In this document: positions 1-9,849 of the stretch, piece by piece | Position numbering within the stretch: position 1 is the first letter of the stretch | How the letters are laid out: each line of letters opens with the position of its first letter | Origin: Devosia beringensis | Lineage (GTDB): Bacteria > Pseudomonadota > Alphaproteobacteria > Rhizobiales > Devosiaceae | DNA: 64,000 bases | Direction of reading: 5' to 3' | Assembly (NCBI RefSeq): GCF_014926585.1 | Contig: NZ_CP045422.1 | Location: forward strand, 3,874,001-3,938,000 | Position numbers and translations under genes: made by a program | Notes under the pieces: generated by a model | Told to the model about the DNA's origin: nothing | Database searches by the model: none | The model's input: the letters and a program-made list of their open reading frames with translations, nothing else

Positions 1-2346
1 GACGATGTTCTTGCCGATATCGTGCACGTCGCCCTTGACCGTCGCCATCAGCACCTTGCCGGCGCTCTTGCGGCCGGTAGCATTGCCGTCGGCATTCTTC
101 TCGGCTTCCATATAGGGCAGCAGCAAGGCCACGGCCTGCTTCATCACCCGGGCTGATTTGACCACCTGGGGCAGGAACATCTTGCCCGAGCCGAACAGGT
201 CGCCGACAATGCTCATGCCGGCCATCAGCGGGCCCTCGATGACATGCAGCGGCCGGGCGGCCTTGAGGCGGGCCTCTTCGGTATCGGCGTCGATATATTC
301 GGTAATGCCGTTGACCAGCGCATGGGCGATGCGGTCCTCGACGGACTTCTCGCGCCAACTCAGGTCCTTGGCGGCGGCTTCCTTGCCGCCCTTGCCGCGA
401 TAGCGCTCGGCCAGTTCGAGCAGGCGATCGGTGCCGTCGTCGCGCCGGTTGAGGATCACGTCCTCGCAGGCGTCGCGCAGCTCGGGATCGATGCTCTCAT
501 AGACCGCCAGCTGACCGGCATTGACGATGCCCATGTCCATGCCGTTCTGGATGGCATAGTACAAAAACACCGCATGCATGGCCTCGCGCACCGGCTCATT
601 GCCGCGGAACGAGAAGCTGAGATTGGATATGCCGCCCGAAATATGCACATGGGGCAGGGTCTCGGTGATGATCCTGGTCGCCTCGATGAAGGCTACCCCG
701 TAACCATTATGTTCCTCGATGCCGGTGGCGACGGCGAAGACATTGGGATCGAAAACAATGTCTTCGGGCGGAAAGCCGACTTCCTCGGTGAGGAGCTTAT
801 AGGCGCGGCTGCAGATTTCCACCTTGCGCTCGAGCGTGTCGGCCTGGCCCTGCTCGTCAAAGGCCATGACCACCACGGCGGCGCCATAGGCGCGCACCAG
901 GCGGGCATATTTGAGGAAGGACTCCTCGCCTTCCTTCATCGAGATGGAATTGACCAGCGCCTTGCCCTGCACGCATTTGAGGCCTGCCTCGATCACGTCC
1001 CACTTGGACGAGTCGATCATCAGCGGCACCTTGGCGATATCGGGCTCGGCGGCGAGGAGGTTGAGATAGTCGATCATCACCTGCTGGCTGTCGATCAGGC
1101 CCTCATCCATGTTGATATCGATGATCTGGGCGCCATTGGCCACCTGGTCGCGCGCCACGTCGAGCGCGGCATGGTAATCGCCGGCGGTGATCAGCTTGCG
1201 GAAGCGGGCCGAGCCGGTGACATTGGTGCGCTCTCCGATATTGACGAAGGGGATTTCCGCGGTCAGGGTGAAGGCCTCGAGCCCGGCAAGGCGCAGCTTG
1301 CGCTCGATCTCGGGCACGATGCGGGGCTGGTATTTGCTGACCGTCTCGGCGATGGCGCGGATATGGTCGGGCGTTGAGCCACAGCAGCCGCCCACGATGT
1401 TGAGCAGGCCGTCGCTGGCGAACTGCTCGAGCTGGCTGGCCATCTGCTCGGGCGTCTCGTCATAGCCGCCGAACTCGTTGGGCAGGCCGGCATTGGGATA
1501 GGCGCAGATCAGCGTATCGGCGACCGATGACAGCTCGGCAATGTGCTCGCGCATCAGGTCGGCGCCCAGCGCGCAGTTGAGCCCGATGGTGAAGGGATTG
1601 CCGTGGCGCAGCGAATACCAGAAGGCCGTCGGCGTCTGGCCGGAGAGGGTGCGGCCGCTGAGATCGGTAATGGTGCCCGAAATCATGATCGGTACGTCGA
1701 TGCCGCGCTCTTCGAACAGGCGCTGGGCGGCAAAGATGCCGGCCTTGGTGTTGAGCGTGTCGGTGATGGTCTCGAACAGCAGCAGGTCGGCGCCGGCATC
1801 GACCAGGCCGCGAATAGCCTCGCCATAGGCGATGACCAGAGCGTCAAAGGTGATGGCGCGGTGACCGGGGCTGTTGACGTCCGTCGACATGGACGAGGTC
1901 TTGTTGGTCGGCCCCAGCGCCCCGGCGACGAAGCGCCGGCGACCGTCCTCGGCCTGGGCGAGCAAGGCGGCGCGGCGCGCCACGACCACGCCCTGGAAAT
2001 TGATGTCATAGACCGCGTCTTCGCAGCCATAGTCGGCCTGGGCCACCGAGGTGGCCGAAAAGGTATTGGTCTCGGCAATGTCGGCGCCGGCCATGTAATA
2101 TTCGAAATGGATGTCCTCGACGGCCTTGGGCTCGGTCAGCACCAGCAGGTCATTGTTGCCCTGCAGCGGCAGCGTCCAGTCCTTGAAACGCTCACCGCGG
2201 AAATTCTCCTCGGTGAACTTGAGCCGCTGCAGCATGGTGCCCATGGCGCCGTCCAGGATCAGGATACGCTCCTGCGCGGCCTCGGCCAGCGCGGCGCGCA
2301 CTTCGGTCCAGTCAGGGATAGCGGGCAGCTGCTCGGAAAGGCTCAT
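1..2346 (-). CDS. metH: Cobalamin-dependent methionine synthase (5' part, runs off the window)
   Basis: MetH transfers the methyl group of 5-methyltetrahydrofolate to homocysteine through cob(I)alamin. The 782 codons present read [13 protein letters not shown] at the start. The homocysteine-binding barrel comes first, with zinc ligands in GLNCALG and [10 protein letters not shown]. The pterin-binding domain follows ([13 protein letters not shown]), then the helical cap, and the B12 domain begins just before the window edge with [10 protein letters not shown], containing the DxHxxG cobalamin-ligand histidine. The rest of the B12 domain and the reactivation domain lie outside. The ATG at 2346 is preceded by GAGGTGA. 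A 16-bp palindrome 38 nt upstream probably controls it. Identity is certain. Confidence 0.97.
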   Translation of the reverse strand, partial: MSLSEQLPAIPDWTEVRAALAEAAQERILILDGAMGTMLQRLKFTEENFRGERFKDWTLPLQGNNDLLVLTEPKAVEDIHFEYYMAGADIAETNTFSATSVAQADYGCEDAVYDINFQGVVVARRAALLAQAEDGRRRFVAGALGPTNKTSSMSTDVNSPGHRAITFDALVIAYGEAIRGLVDAGADLLLFETITDTLNTKAGIFAAQRLFEERGIDVPIMISGTITDLSGRTLSGQTPTAFWYSLRHGNPFTIGLNCALGADLMREHIAELSSVADTLICAYPNAGLPNEFGGYDETPEQMASQLEQFASDGLLNIVGGCCGSTPDHIRAIAETVSKYQPRIVPEIERKLRLAGLEAFTLTAEIPFVNIGERTNVTGSARFRKLITAGDYHAALDVARDQVANGAQIIDINMDEGLIDSQQVMIDYLNLLAAEPDIAKVPLMIDSSKWDVIEAGLKCVQGKALVNSISMKEGEESFLKYARLVRAYGAAVVVMAFDEQGQADTLERKVEICSRAYKLLTEEVGFPPEDIVFDPNVFAVATGIEEHNGYGVAFIEATRIITETLPHVHISGGISNLSFSFRGNEPVREAMHAVFLYYAIQNGMDMGIVNAGQLAVYESIDPELRDACEDVILNRRDDGTDRLLELAERYRGKGGKEAAAKDLSWREKSVEDRIAHALVNGITEYIDADTEEARLKAARPLHVIEGPLMAGMSIVGDLFGSGKMFLPQVVKSARVMKQAVALLLPYMEAEKNADGNATGRKSAGKVLMATVKGDVHDIGKNIV

Positions 2347-2383
2347 TGCCGTTCACCTCGGTTCGTCGGTCATCACAATTGAC

Positions 2384-2399
2384 ATAAAGATATCTTTAT
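2384..2399. promoter_or_regulatory. 16-bp perfect palindrome overlapping the putative metH -10 box
   Basis: ATAAAGATATCTTTAT is a perfect inverted repeat, AT-rich in a GC-rich background, 38 nt before the metH start. On the minus strand TTGCGC, a 17-nt spacer and TATCTT could form a promoter whose -10 box lies inside the palindrome. The shape fits an ArsR/SmtB-type operator such as those proposed for SAM/SAH-responsive regulators of methionine genes. The regulator itself is not in the window, so the assignment is inference. Confidence 0.6.
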
Positions 2400-2499
2400 A
2401 TCCGCTTCGGCGCAAGCTTTGCCGGGCGCGGGATGCTGCACTGACAAATGGCGTGCATTCGATCCAAATGCCACGGGCGGCGATAACAATCTGTTCGCC

Positions 2500-2515
2500 T
2501 TAACCTCCCCTAAAC
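2500..2515 (+). promoter_or_regulatory. Possible CtrA-type site upstream of rlpA
   Basis: The sequence TTAA-N7-TAAAC differs by one base from the CtrA consensus TTAA-N7-TTAAC. It lies 70 nt before the rlpA start. CtrA control of cell-envelope and division genes is usual in this order, but a single imperfect site is weak evidence. Confidence 0.3.
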
Positions 2516-2585
2516 CAGAAATCTGTTCTTAGCGGGCGTCGGCCGGCCAAAGCGTTACAATGGGCAGTCGCAGTTAGGTAAGCGT

Positions 2586-3650
2586 ATGAGTATGAGTATC
2601 GTGACGACACCCTGGCGCCGTGCCCTCAATTTCGTCGCCCTGGCGGCCCTGATCGCGCCGATGATCGCTGCCTGCGGCGGCGGCGGCCTGGGTGCCACGG
2701 TCAAGCGGTCGGCGTTCAGTTCCAAGGAATATGGCGTCACCTCATCGCCGCGCGTTACCAGCAATCCCAATCCGCCCAAGGGCGGTGGCCGCTATCAGGT
2801 CGGCAAGCCCTATACCGTGCGCGGCAATGTCTACGTGCCCAAGGAAGATCCCAATTATGTCGCCAGCGGCGACGCCTCCTGGTACGGCTCGGATTTCCAT
2901 GGCCGCCGCACGGCCAACGGCGAGATCTTCTCGGCCAATGCCATCACCGGCGCGCATCCGACGCTGCCGCTGCCCAGCTATGTGCGCGTGACCAATCAGG
3001 CCAATGGCCGCTCGGTGGTCGTCCGCGTCAATGACCGCGGTCCCTATATGCCCGGCCGCATCATGGACCTGTCGCATCGCGCCGCCGAAATGCTGGGCTA
3101 TGTGAACAATGGCCATACCCAGATCCAGGCTGAATATGTCGGACCGGCGCCTCTCGAAGGCGACGATACCCGCATGCTGCTGGCCAGCTATTCCGGTCCC
3201 GCCGATTTCGGTGGCACGGGCAACAGCAATACCCGCTATGCCTCCAATGACGGCACCAACAGCATGGTCGACATGGCCGGCAATTTCTTTGGCAGCCTGT
3301 TCTCCTATGCCGACACGACACCCGAAGAGCAGGACCTGGCCATTGGCAGCGCCCATGCGGCGGTGACGGCCATGGCCACCCGCTCGAGCGCGCTGGACAC
3401 CTGGGTGCAGTCGATGGATGCCGACGCCCGCTCGATCAAGCTGGGCCTGGGCGTGTTCTCGAACCAGGACAATGCCATTGCCCTGGCCGAGGAGTTTGCC
3501 CTGCTCGGCGCCGTCGACGAGGAACCGGTGACCGTCAACGGCAAGGCGGCCACCCGCCTGACCCTGACGCAGCTCAAGCCGGGCGTGTCGCGGGTCGATG
3601 CGCTTGATCTGGCCCGCCAACTTGGCCTGAACGACATAATTCTCTATTAG
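2586..3650 (+). CDS. rlpA: RlpA-like septal ring lipoprotein with DPBB and SPOR domains
   Basis: RlpA proteins are outer-membrane lipoproteins that cleave or bind denuded peptidoglycan at the septum. The 354-residue product starts with a lipoprotein signal ending in MIAAC (lipid-modified cysteine at about residue 30). A double-psi beta-barrel domain lies at about residues 95-185, with GDASWYGSDFHGRRTANGE, VRVNDRGPY and IMDLSHRAAEMLG typical of RlpA. The C-terminal ~75 residues (IKLGLGVFSNQDNAIALAEE) look like a SPOR domain, which targets septal peptidoglycan. Start codons at 2586 and 2592 are both possible. The peptidoglycan carboxypeptidase downstream supports a cell-wall role. Confidence 0.93.
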   Translation: MSMSIVTTPWRRALNFVALAALIAPMIAACGGGGLGATVKRSAFSSKEYGVTSSPRVTSNPNPPKGGGRYQVGKPYTVRGNVYVPKEDPNYVASGDASWYGSDFHGRRTANGEIFSANAITGAHPTLPLPSYVRVTNQANGRSVVVRVNDRGPYMPGRIMDLSHRAAEMLGYVNNGHTQIQAEYVGPAPLEGDDTRMLLASYSGPADFGGTGNSNTRYASNDGTNSMVDMAGNFFGSLFSYADTTPEEQDLAIGSAHAAVTAMATRSSALDTWVQSMDADARSIKLGLGVFSNQDNAIALAEEFALLGAVDEEPVTVNGKAATRLTLTQLKPGVSRVDALDLARQLGLNDIILY

Positions 3651-3694
3651 TCATGTTTGCCGGCTGTCGTGTCGGCAAACGGGGAGAACAGCGC

Positions 3695-4840
3695 GTGAAA
3701 CGGCTCGGCACTATTCTGGCATTCCTCGTGGCGCTGACGTTTCCGGCCTGGGCGCAGGCCGAGTTCGATACCCAGGCCAAATTCGCCATTCTGATGGATC
3801 AGGAGACTGGCACGGTCATCTTCCAGAAGGATGCCGACCTGCCCATGGAACCGGCCAGCATGGCCAAGCTGATGACCATTGCCGTGGTCTTCAACGAGAT
3901 CCGCACCGGCCGGGTCAGCTTTGCCGACGAGTTCTTCGTCTCCGAACATGCCTGGCGCACCGGCGGCGCGGCCTCGGGCGGCTCGACCATGTTCGCCGAC
4001 CTCAACTCCAAGATCTCGGTCGAAAACCTCATCCGCTCGGTGATCATCCAGTCGGGCAATGACGCTGCCATCATCCTGGCCGAGGGCATTGCTGGCTCGG
4101 AAGGCAGCTTTGCCGCGATGATGAATGAGCTGGGGGAGGAGATCGGGCTGACCGATTCCCACTTCACCAATCCGACCGGCCTGCCGGACCCGGACATGCA
4201 TGTGACCGCGCGCGATCTGGCCGATCTGGCGCGCTATCTGATCGGCGAGTTTCCGCAATATTACCACTACTTCTCCGAGCCCGAGATGGAGTGGAACGGC
4301 ATCAAGCAGCCGAACCGCAATTCGCTGATCGAAATGGGCATCGGCGTCGACGGGCTCAAGACCGGTCACACCGAGGCGGCCGGCTATGGCTCGGTGATCT
4401 CGACCGAGGAGGGCGGGCGGCGCCTGATCGCCGTGGTGCATGGCCTCACCTCCATGTCGCAGCGTGCCGAAGAGGGCCGCAAGCTGATCACCTGGGGCGC
4501 CCGCGCCTTCGAACGCGTGGCGGCCTATGCCGACAATGCCGTTGTCGCCTATGCCGATGTCTATGGTGGCGAGAGCGGCAATGTCGGGCTGATCGGTAAC
4601 GGCGAGATTGCGCTTTACCTGCCGCGCGGCTCGCGCAAATGCCTCAGCGCCGAGGTGCACTATACCGGGCCGCTGCTGCCACCAGTGGTGGAGGGGGAAC
4701 AGGTCGCCGAATTGCAGGTCTTCTGCGATGATCGTCTGGTACAGGTGGCGCCGCTCTATGCTGCCGAAAGCGTCGAAAAGGGCGGTATCGTCCGGCAGGC
4801 CACGGACGCGCTGCGGCAACTGGCCCTTGGCTGGCTCTAG
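3695..4840 (+). CDS. D-alanyl-D-alanine carboxypeptidase (PBP5/DacF-like)
   Basis: This penicillin-binding protein removes the terminal D-Ala from peptidoglycan stem peptides in the periplasm. The three active-site motifs of the family are visible: SMAK (serine nucleophile, about residue 55), SGN and KTG (LKTGHTEAAGYG). I place the start at GTG 3695 because GGGGAGA lies 7 nt upstream and the product then opens with a clean signal peptide ending AWAQA; the longer reading frame from 3653 lacks such a signal. The product is 381 residues with a C-terminal PBP5-type domain. Its TAG stop codon lies in the tip of an intergenic repeat. It shares direction with rlpA, 44 nt away. Confidence 0.93.
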   Translation: MKRLGTILAFLVALTFPAWAQAEFDTQAKFAILMDQETGTVIFQKDADLPMEPASMAKLMTIAVVFNEIRTGRVSFADEFFVSEHAWRTGGAASGGSTMFADLNSKISVENLIRSVIIQSGNDAAIILAEGIAGSEGSFAAMMNELGEEIGLTDSHFTNPTGLPDPDMHVTARDLADLARYLIGEFPQYYHYFSEPEMEWNGIKQPNRNSLIEMGIGVDGLKTGHTEAAGYGSVISTEEGGRRLIAVVHGLTSMSQRAEEGRKLITWGARAFERVAAYADNAVVAYADVYGGESGNVGLIGNGEIALYLPRGSRKCLSAEVHYTGPLLPPVVEGEQVAELQVFCDDRLVQVAPLYAAESVEKGGIVRQATDALRQLALGWL

Positions 4841-4942
4841 GGCGTCTCACCGTTTCACCGAAACGATGAAGACACCTTGGTTCTTTGAATTGTCGCGTTC
4901 TCGCAGCGCATCAGTGGCGACACTCTTGCTGAAAACGCTCCA
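4835..4942. repeat. Intergenic palindromic repeat, copy 1 (diverged)
   Basis: About 105 bp that align, in inverse orientation, with the copy at 25225-25334. Shared blocks are CTCACCGTTTC...GAAACG, GGTTCTTTGAATTGTCGCG and CTTGCTGAAAACGCTC. The first arm forms a hairpin around CGTTTC/GAAACG. This copy is more mutated than copy 2. It fills the space between the carboxypeptidase stop codon and tmk. Confidence 0.8.
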
Positions 4943-4963
4943 GGACTCGGATACAACGCTCCC

Positions 4964-5650
4964 ATGCTCGATGCGTCCAAAACCACCCGCGCCCGCTTCA
5001 TCACCTTCGAAGGTGGCGAAGGTGTCGGCAAATCCACCCAGGTCAAGCGCCTGCTGCAGAACCTGCAGCGGCACGACATTGCGGCCGTGCGCACGCGCGA
5101 GCCGGGCGGCACGCCCAAGGCCGAGGCGATCCGCTCCTTCATCCTGCAGGGGCGCTCGGAAAGCTGGGGGGCAGGGGCCGAGGCGGTGCTGTTCGCCGCC
5201 GCGCGGCTCGATCACGTCAACCAGCTGATCGCCCCCAACCTGGCCAACGGCACCTGGGTGCTGTCCGACCGCTTCCATGATTCCACCCGCGCCTATCAGG
5301 GGCTGACTGGCGGCGTCGATGGCAAGCTGATCGACGCGCTCGAGAGCCTGGCGCTGGACGGCCATGCGCCGGACCTGACCATCATGCTCGACATGGATCC
5401 GGTGGCCGCCTTCAAGCGCGTGGCCGACCGGGCTGTCGAGGATGGCCTGGCCGTCACGGGCGACCGCTTCGAAAAGGAAGAGCTCGACTGGCATATCCGC
5501 CTGCGGGACGGGTTCCTGGCCATTGCCCGGGACAATCCGGATCGCTGCGTCGTCATTTCAGCCGCCCAGGACGAGGATGCGCTGGAAAAGGCGATCTGGA
5601 CCGTGGTCAGCCAACGCTTTCCCGAACTGCTGGCAGGATCGCAGGCGTGA
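4964..5650 (+). CDS. tmk: Thymidylate kinase
   Basis: Tmk phosphorylates dTMP to dTDP with ATP, in the cytoplasm. The P-loop FEGGEGVGKST is at about residues 15-25. It is followed by the conserved REPGGTP, the DRFHDSTRAYQG motif that contacts dTMP, and LDMDP. The 228-residue length is normal; the N-terminal MLDASKTTRAR is a short extension. The stop codon overlaps the GTG start of holB (GTGA), so the two are translationally coupled. The tmk-holB-metG-tatD-MBL order is common in alphaproteobacteria. Confidence 0.96.
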   Translation: MLDASKTTRARFITFEGGEGVGKSTQVKRLLQNLQRHDIAAVRTREPGGTPKAEAIRSFILQGRSESWGAGAEAVLFAAARLDHVNQLIAPNLANGTWVLSDRFHDSTRAYQGLTGGVDGKLIDALESLALDGHAPDLTIMLDMDPVAAFKRVADRAVEDGLAVTGDRFEKEELDWHIRLRDGFLAIARDNPDRCVVISAAQDEDALEKAIWTVVSQRFPELLAGSQA

Positions 5651-6675
5651 TCGACCCCAATGCACTTGACGGCGTGATGACGCCCGAGCGGCGCCAGCGC
5701 GCTTTGGGTCACGCCGCCGCCCGTGCTGCCATTGCCAGCCAGATTGCCGACCGCCGCCTGCCCGGCGCCATCCTGCTGCATGGGCCGATGGGCATCGGCA
5801 AGGCCACCTTTGCCTTTGAACTGGCCGCCGCCATGCTGACCGCCACGGGTGACGAGGATGGGCACCGGGTCGAGGAGCAGGTCGCGGCGCTGTCGCATCC
5901 CAATATAGCCCTGCTGCGTCGCCGGCCCAAGGACGCCAAGGGCTATTACACCGTCATCCGCGTCGAGGATGTGCGCCAGCTGCGCGACAGCCTGCACCAT
6001 ACGCGCGGCCGGGCAGGGCACCGCGTCGCCATCATCGACAGCATTGACGACTGCAATCCGGCCGCCGCCAATGCCCTGCTCAAGACGCTCGAAGAGCCGC
6101 CGGCCGACACCACCTTCCTGCTGGTCTCGCACCGGCCGGGACAATTGCTGCCCACCATCAAGTCGCGCTGCCACAACCTGGCCCTGCGGCCGATTGCGGG
6201 TGAGCATGTCCGCGCCATCCTGCTCGAGCACGATGCGGGGCTGGCCCCGGCCGAGCTCGACCGCGCCATTGCCCTGTCCGGTGGCCGACCGCGCCGCGCT
6301 TTTGAGACGCTGGCGCTGGAGGCGGATTCGGCCCTTGGCGCGCTGCAGAGCTGGCTCGCCGATCCCGGCCATCATCCCGCTGGGGTCTCGCTGAAGCTGG
6401 CGGAAGTGCTCGGGGCGGACAGCCAGAGTCCGGAACTGTCCTTTGCCCGCGAAATGCTCGATGACTGGATGGCCGATGAGGCGCGCAGTGCCGCCATGCA
6501 GCCGGGCGCGCGGATGCGTCTTGCCTCCGCCAACGAGCTATGGGACAAGGCGCACAGCCTTTTTGCCGATGCAGACGCTATCAATCTGGACATGAAACAG
6601 ACCCTCGTCGCCATCTTCGACGCGATCAGGAAGCACGTATCGACAACCATCCCCGTTTCCGCCGAGACCCTATGA
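5647..6675 (+). CDS. holB: DNA polymerase III delta' subunit
   Basis: Delta' is part of the clamp-loader complex that places the beta clamp on DNA. The 342-residue protein has an AAA+ fold with the P-loop-like [10 protein letters not shown] (about residue 46). A conserved clamp-loader stretch, [17 protein letters not shown], is followed by the SRC motif in TIKSRCHNL (delta' carries this arginine finger). Translation starts at GTG 5647, overlapping the tmk stop codon, and ends in ATGA shared with metG. The usual zinc-binding cysteines of E. coli delta' are not obvious, as in many alphaproteobacterial HolB proteins. Confidence 0.93.
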   Translation: MIDPNALDGVMTPERRQRALGHAAARAAIASQIADRRLPGAILLHGPMGIGKATFAFELAAAMLTATGDEDGHRVEEQVAALSHPNIALLRRRPKDAKGYYTVIRVEDVRQLRDSLHHTRGRAGHRVAIIDSIDDCNPAAANALLKTLEEPPADTTFLLVSHRPGQLLPTIKSRCHNLALRPIAGEHVRAILLEHDAGLAPAELDRAIALSGGRPRRAFETLALEADSALGALQSWLADPGHHPAGVSLKLAEVLGADSQSPELSFAREMLDDWMADEARSAAMQPGARMRLASANELWDKAHSLFADADAINLDMKQTLVAIFDAIRKHVSTTIPVSAETL

Positions 6676-8222
6676 CCGACAAGCCCTTTTACGTCACGAC
6701 CGCGATTTCCTATCCCAATGGCGTTCCCCATATCGGCCACGCCTATGAGATGATTGCGACGGACGCGATCGCCCGCTTCAAGCGGCTCGAAGGGCGCGAG
6801 GTGTATTTCCTCACCGGCACCGACGAGCATGGCATCAAGATGGTGCAGACGGCCGCCGCGCAGGGCGTGACGCCGCGCGAACTGGCCGACCGGAATGCTG
6901 CTGCCTTCAAGGCGCTGGCGGGCGCGCTCAACGTCTCCAATGACGATTTCATCCGCACCACCGAAGAGCGCCATTTCGAGTCCAGCCAGGCGATCTGGAA
7001 GAAGATGGCCGCCAACCATAATGGCGATATCTTCCAGTCGACCTACAAGGGCTGGTATTCGGTGCGCGACGAGGCCTATTTCGACGAGGAAGAGCTCAGC
7101 GAAAAGGACGGCAAGCGCTTTGCCCCGTCCGGCGCCGAGGTCGAATGGGTGGAGGAACCGACTTATTTCTTCCGCCTCTCGGCCTATCAGGACAAGCTGC
7201 TGGCGCTCTACGAGGCCAATCCCGATTTCATCGCCCCTCGGGAACGCCGCAACGAGGTCATTTCCTTCGTCAAGGGCGGCCTCAAGGACCTGTCGATCTC
7301 GCGCACCACCTTTGACTGGGGCATTCCGGTGCCGGATGCGCCGGGCCACGTGATGTATGTCTGGGTCGATGCGCTGACCAATTACATTTCGGGCCTGGGC
7401 TTTCCCGACGAGACGGCCGAGCTGTTCCGCAAATTCTGGCCAGCGGACCTGCATGTCATCGGCAAGGACATCATCCGTTTCCACACCGTCTACTGGCCCG
7501 CCTTCCTGATGAGCGCCGGCATTGAGGTGCCGCATCGCGTCTTCGCGCATGGTTTTCTCACCGTCGACGGCCAGAAGATGAGCAAGTCGCTGGGCAATGT
7601 CATCGACCCGTTTGCGCTGATCGAGGAATTCGGCGCCGATGCGCTGCGCTATTTCCTGCTGCGCGAAGTCTCCTTCGGCAATGACGGCGACTATAGCCGC
7701 GACAAGCTGGTCAACCGCGTCAATGCCGACCTTGCCAATAATCTGGGCAACCTGGCGCAGCGTTCGCTGTCGATGATCAACAAGAACTGCGACGCCAAGG
7801 TACCGGTCCTGGGCGCGCTGACCGAGGCCGATGAGGCGATCATCGCCGAAGTGGGCGCGGCCATCGACGCGGCGCAGCAGGCCATGGACGAGCAGATGGT
7901 GCATGACGCCAGCGGCGCCATTGTCGCGGCGCTGAGCTCGGCCAACAACTACTTTGCCGGCCAGGAGCCCTGGGCGCTCAAGAAGACCGATCCGGAACGT
8001 ATGGCCACGGTGCTCTATGTGACGGCCGATACGGTGCGCCGCCTGACCATTCCCATGCTGGCCTTCGTGCCCGCCTCGGCGGCGCGTCTGCTTGACCAGC
8101 TGGTGGTGCCAGAGGGCGAGCGCCTGCTGGCCGATGCCAAGATAGCCAATCGCCTGGTATCCGGCACCGAATTGCCGGTGCCGCAGGGCGTGTTTGCCCG
8201 TATCGAGCGCAAGGCGGAATAG
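6672..8222 (+). CDS. metG: Methionyl-tRNA synthetase
   Basis: MetG charges tRNA-Met with methionine. The class I signatures are clear: [13 protein letters not shown] (HIGH) near the N-terminus and QKMSKSLGN (KMSKS). I start it at ATG 6672, which overlaps the holB stop codon as ATGA; the longer open frame from 6540 lies inside holB. The 516-residue protein lacks the four-cysteine zinc knuckle between the HIGH half and KMSKS, and lacks the C-terminal tRNA-binding domain, so it is the short form. tatD begins directly after the stop codon. Confidence 0.97.
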   Translation: MTDKPFYVTTAISYPNGVPHIGHAYEMIATDAIARFKRLEGREVYFLTGTDEHGIKMVQTAAAQGVTPRELADRNAAAFKALAGALNVSNDDFIRTTEERHFESSQAIWKKMAANHNGDIFQSTYKGWYSVRDEAYFDEEELSEKDGKRFAPSGAEVEWVEEPTYFFRLSAYQDKLLALYEANPDFIAPRERRNEVISFVKGGLKDLSISRTTFDWGIPVPDAPGHVMYVWVDALTNYISGLGFPDETAELFRKFWPADLHVIGKDIIRFHTVYWPAFLMSAGIEVPHRVFAHGFLTVDGQKMSKSLGNVIDPFALIEEFGADALRYFLLREVSFGNDGDYSRDKLVNRVNADLANNLGNLAQRSLSMINKNCDAKVPVLGALTEADEAIIAEVGAAIDAAQQAMDEQMVHDASGAIVAALSSANNYFAGQEPWALKKTDPERMATVLYVTADTVRRLTIPMLAFVPASAARLLDQLVVPEGERLLADAKIANRLVSGTELPVPQGVFARIERKAE

Positions 8223-9002
8223 ATGCTGATCGACAGCCATTGCCACCTCGATTTCGAGGCCCTGGCCAATGACATCGACGGGGTGATGGCCCGCGCCGCT
8301 GCCGCCGGGGTGACCGGCATGGTGACGATATCCACACATGTGGAAAAGTTTTCCACATACACGGCGCTGGCCGAGCGCTTCGACAATGTGTGGTGTTCGG
8401 TGGGCACGCATCCGCACCATGCGGACGAAGAGCTGCATATCACCACGGATGAACTTGTCCGGCTAAGTGCCCATCCCCGTTGCGTTGCCATCGGCGAGGC
8501 GGGCCTGGATTATTTCTATGACAATGCGCCGCGCGAGGCTCAGGCGACCGGGTTGCGCCGCCATATCGCGGCCGCGCGGATCACCGGTCTTCCACTGGTT
8601 ATCCACAGCCGCAAGTGTGATGACGACATGGCGGCGATCCTGACCGAGGAAACCGGGCAGGGGGCTTTCCCCTTCCTGCTGCACTGCTTTACCGCGACGC
8701 CCGAGCTGGCGCGGACGGCGCTCGATCTGGGCGGCTATATCTCGTTTTCCGGCATCATTACCTTCAAGAATGCCGAGGAGATCCGCGAGGTCGCGCGCTT
8801 TGTGCCGGCCGACCGTTACCTGGTCGAGACCGACGCGCCTTATCTGGCGCCGATCCCGCATCGCGGGCAGTCCAATGAGCCCAGCTTTGTGCGTCATACG
8901 GCCGAGAAGGTCGCCGAGGTGCGCGGCATCAGCCTCGAACAGCTCGGCGCCGAAACCACGGGTAATTTTGCGCGCCTCTTCGCCAAGACCGGGCTGGCCT
9001 GA
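8223..9002 (+). CDS. tatD: TatD-family metal-dependent hydrolase / DNase
   Basis: TatD/YcfH proteins are metal-dependent TIM-barrel hydrolases; several have 3'-5' exonuclease activity. The metal ligands are visible in MLIDSHCHLDF, in GEAGLDYFYD, in VIHSRKCDDD, in LHCFTA and in the late VETDAPYLAP. The 259-residue length fits the family. The ATG directly follows the metG stop codon, so it is co-transcribed. The coding sequence contains a striking 21-bp palindrome (8338-8358) and a perfect DnaA-box 9-mer (8599-8607), reported separately. Confidence 0.93.
   Translation: MLIDSHCHLDFEALANDIDGVMARAAAAGVTGMVTISTHVEKFSTYTALAERFDNVWCSVGTHPHHADEELHITTDELVRLSAHPRCVAIGEAGLDYFYDNAPREAQATGLRRHIAAARITGLPLVIHSRKCDDDMAAILTEETGQGAFPFLLHCFTATPELARTALDLGGYISFSGIITFKNAEEIREVARFVPADRYLVETDAPYLAPIPHRGQSNEPSFVRHTAEKVAEVRGISLEQLGAETTGNFARLFAKTGLA
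8328..8357. other. Cluster of DnaA-box-like 9-mers with a 21-bp palindrome inside tatD
   Basis: ATATCCACA (8328-8336), TGTGGAAAA (8339-8347) and TTTTCCACA (8349-8357) lie head to tail. The latter two form the near-perfect palindrome ATGTGGAAAAG/TTTTCCACAT at 8338-8358 around a central G. AT-rich stretches like this are unusual inside a GC-rich gene. A perfect TTATCCACA follows at 8599-8607. Function as DnaA-binding sites is inference. Confidence 0.45.
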
Positions 9003-9004
9003 CC

Positions 9005-9841
9005 ATGCCGGCGGCGCAAAAGATCATCGCCACCATTCTGGGCTGCGGCTCGTCAGGCGGGGTGCCGCGCATCGGCAATGACTGGGGCATTTGCGATCCC
9101 GGCGAGCCGCGCAATCGCCGCCGCCGCTGCGCGCTGCTGATCGAGGGCTGGCGCGAGGGCAGCGACCAGCCGACCCGGGTGCTGATCGATACTGGCGTCG
9201 ACCTGCGCGAGCAGTTGCTCGACGCCCAAGTCGATCGTGTCGATGCTGTGCTGTACACCCACGAACATGCCGACCATACGCATGGCATTGACGACCTGCG
9301 CGTGCTGGCGCTGCACAATCGCAGGCGCGTGGACGTCTATTTTGGCGTGGCAACGGAAACCCGGCTGCGCGAGGCTTTCGGCTATTGCTTCGAGAGCCCG
9401 CCGGGCAGCGACTATCCGCCCATCCTCAATGGCCACAGGATTGCCGCCGGCGATACCCTCGATATTGTCGGGCCGGGCGGCTCGCTGCTGATTTCGGTGT
9501 TCGAGCAGGAACACGGCAACATTACCTCGCTGGGCTTTCGCCTGGGCGGGTTCGCCTATAGCTGCGACCTGTCGGGTTTTCCGCCAGCGTCGCATGCCGC
9601 CATTTCGGGGCTAGACCTCTGGGTCATCGATGCCCTGCGGATCACTCCGCATCCGAGCCATCTCAGCCTTGCCGAAACGCTGGACTGGATCGAGCGCTTT
9701 GCGCCCCGCCAGGCGGTGCTCACCGACATGCATGTCGACCTGGACTATGCCCGGGTGGAGGCGACAACGCCGGCGCATGTGACGCCGGCGTTCGATGGCA
9801 TGCGGATCGATGTGCTGACCGGGACGATCCTCAACAGGTAG
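9005..9841 (+). CDS. MBL-fold metal-dependent hydrolase (PhnP/RNase Z-like)
   Basis: The 278-residue protein is a metallo-beta-lactamase-fold phosphodiesterase-type hydrolase of the PhnP group. The N-terminus ILGCGSSGGVPRIGNDWG is typical of that group. Metal ligands appear in YTHEHADHTHG (HxHxDH), in SCDLSG and in the late TDMHVDLDY. The substrate cannot be deduced. It begins 2 nt after tatD, and tatD-MBL pairs of this type are common in Hyphomicrobiales. It ends 8 nt from the converging oxidoreductase gene. Confidence 0.88.
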   Translation: MPAAQKIIATILGCGSSGGVPRIGNDWGICDPGEPRNRRRRCALLIEGWREGSDQPTRVLIDTGVDLREQLLDAQVDRVDAVLYTHEHADHTHGIDDLRVLALHNRRRVDVYFGVATETRLREAFGYCFESPPGSDYPPILNGHRIAAGDTLDIVGPGGSLLISVFEQEHGNITSLGFRLGGFAYSCDLSGFPPASHAAISGLDLWVIDALRITPHPSHLSLAETLDWIERFAPRQAVLTDMHVDLDYARVEATTPAHVTPAFDGMRIDVLTGTILNR

Positions 9842-9849
9842 CGGCAGGC

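Noticed and set aside
244..1377. 377-residue plus-strand open frame
   Set aside because: It is the antisense shadow of metH, which has clear domain motifs on the minus strand. High-GC codon use keeps such frames open.
2347..2585. Cobalamin or SAM riboswitch before metH
   Set aside because: The 239-nt space shows no B12-box-like sequence or SAM-II-like pattern that I can recognise; the palindrome explains regulation more simply.
6372..8438. 688-residue minus-strand open frame
   Set aside because: Antisense of metG and neighbours, which carry HIGH and KMSKS motifs on the plus strand.
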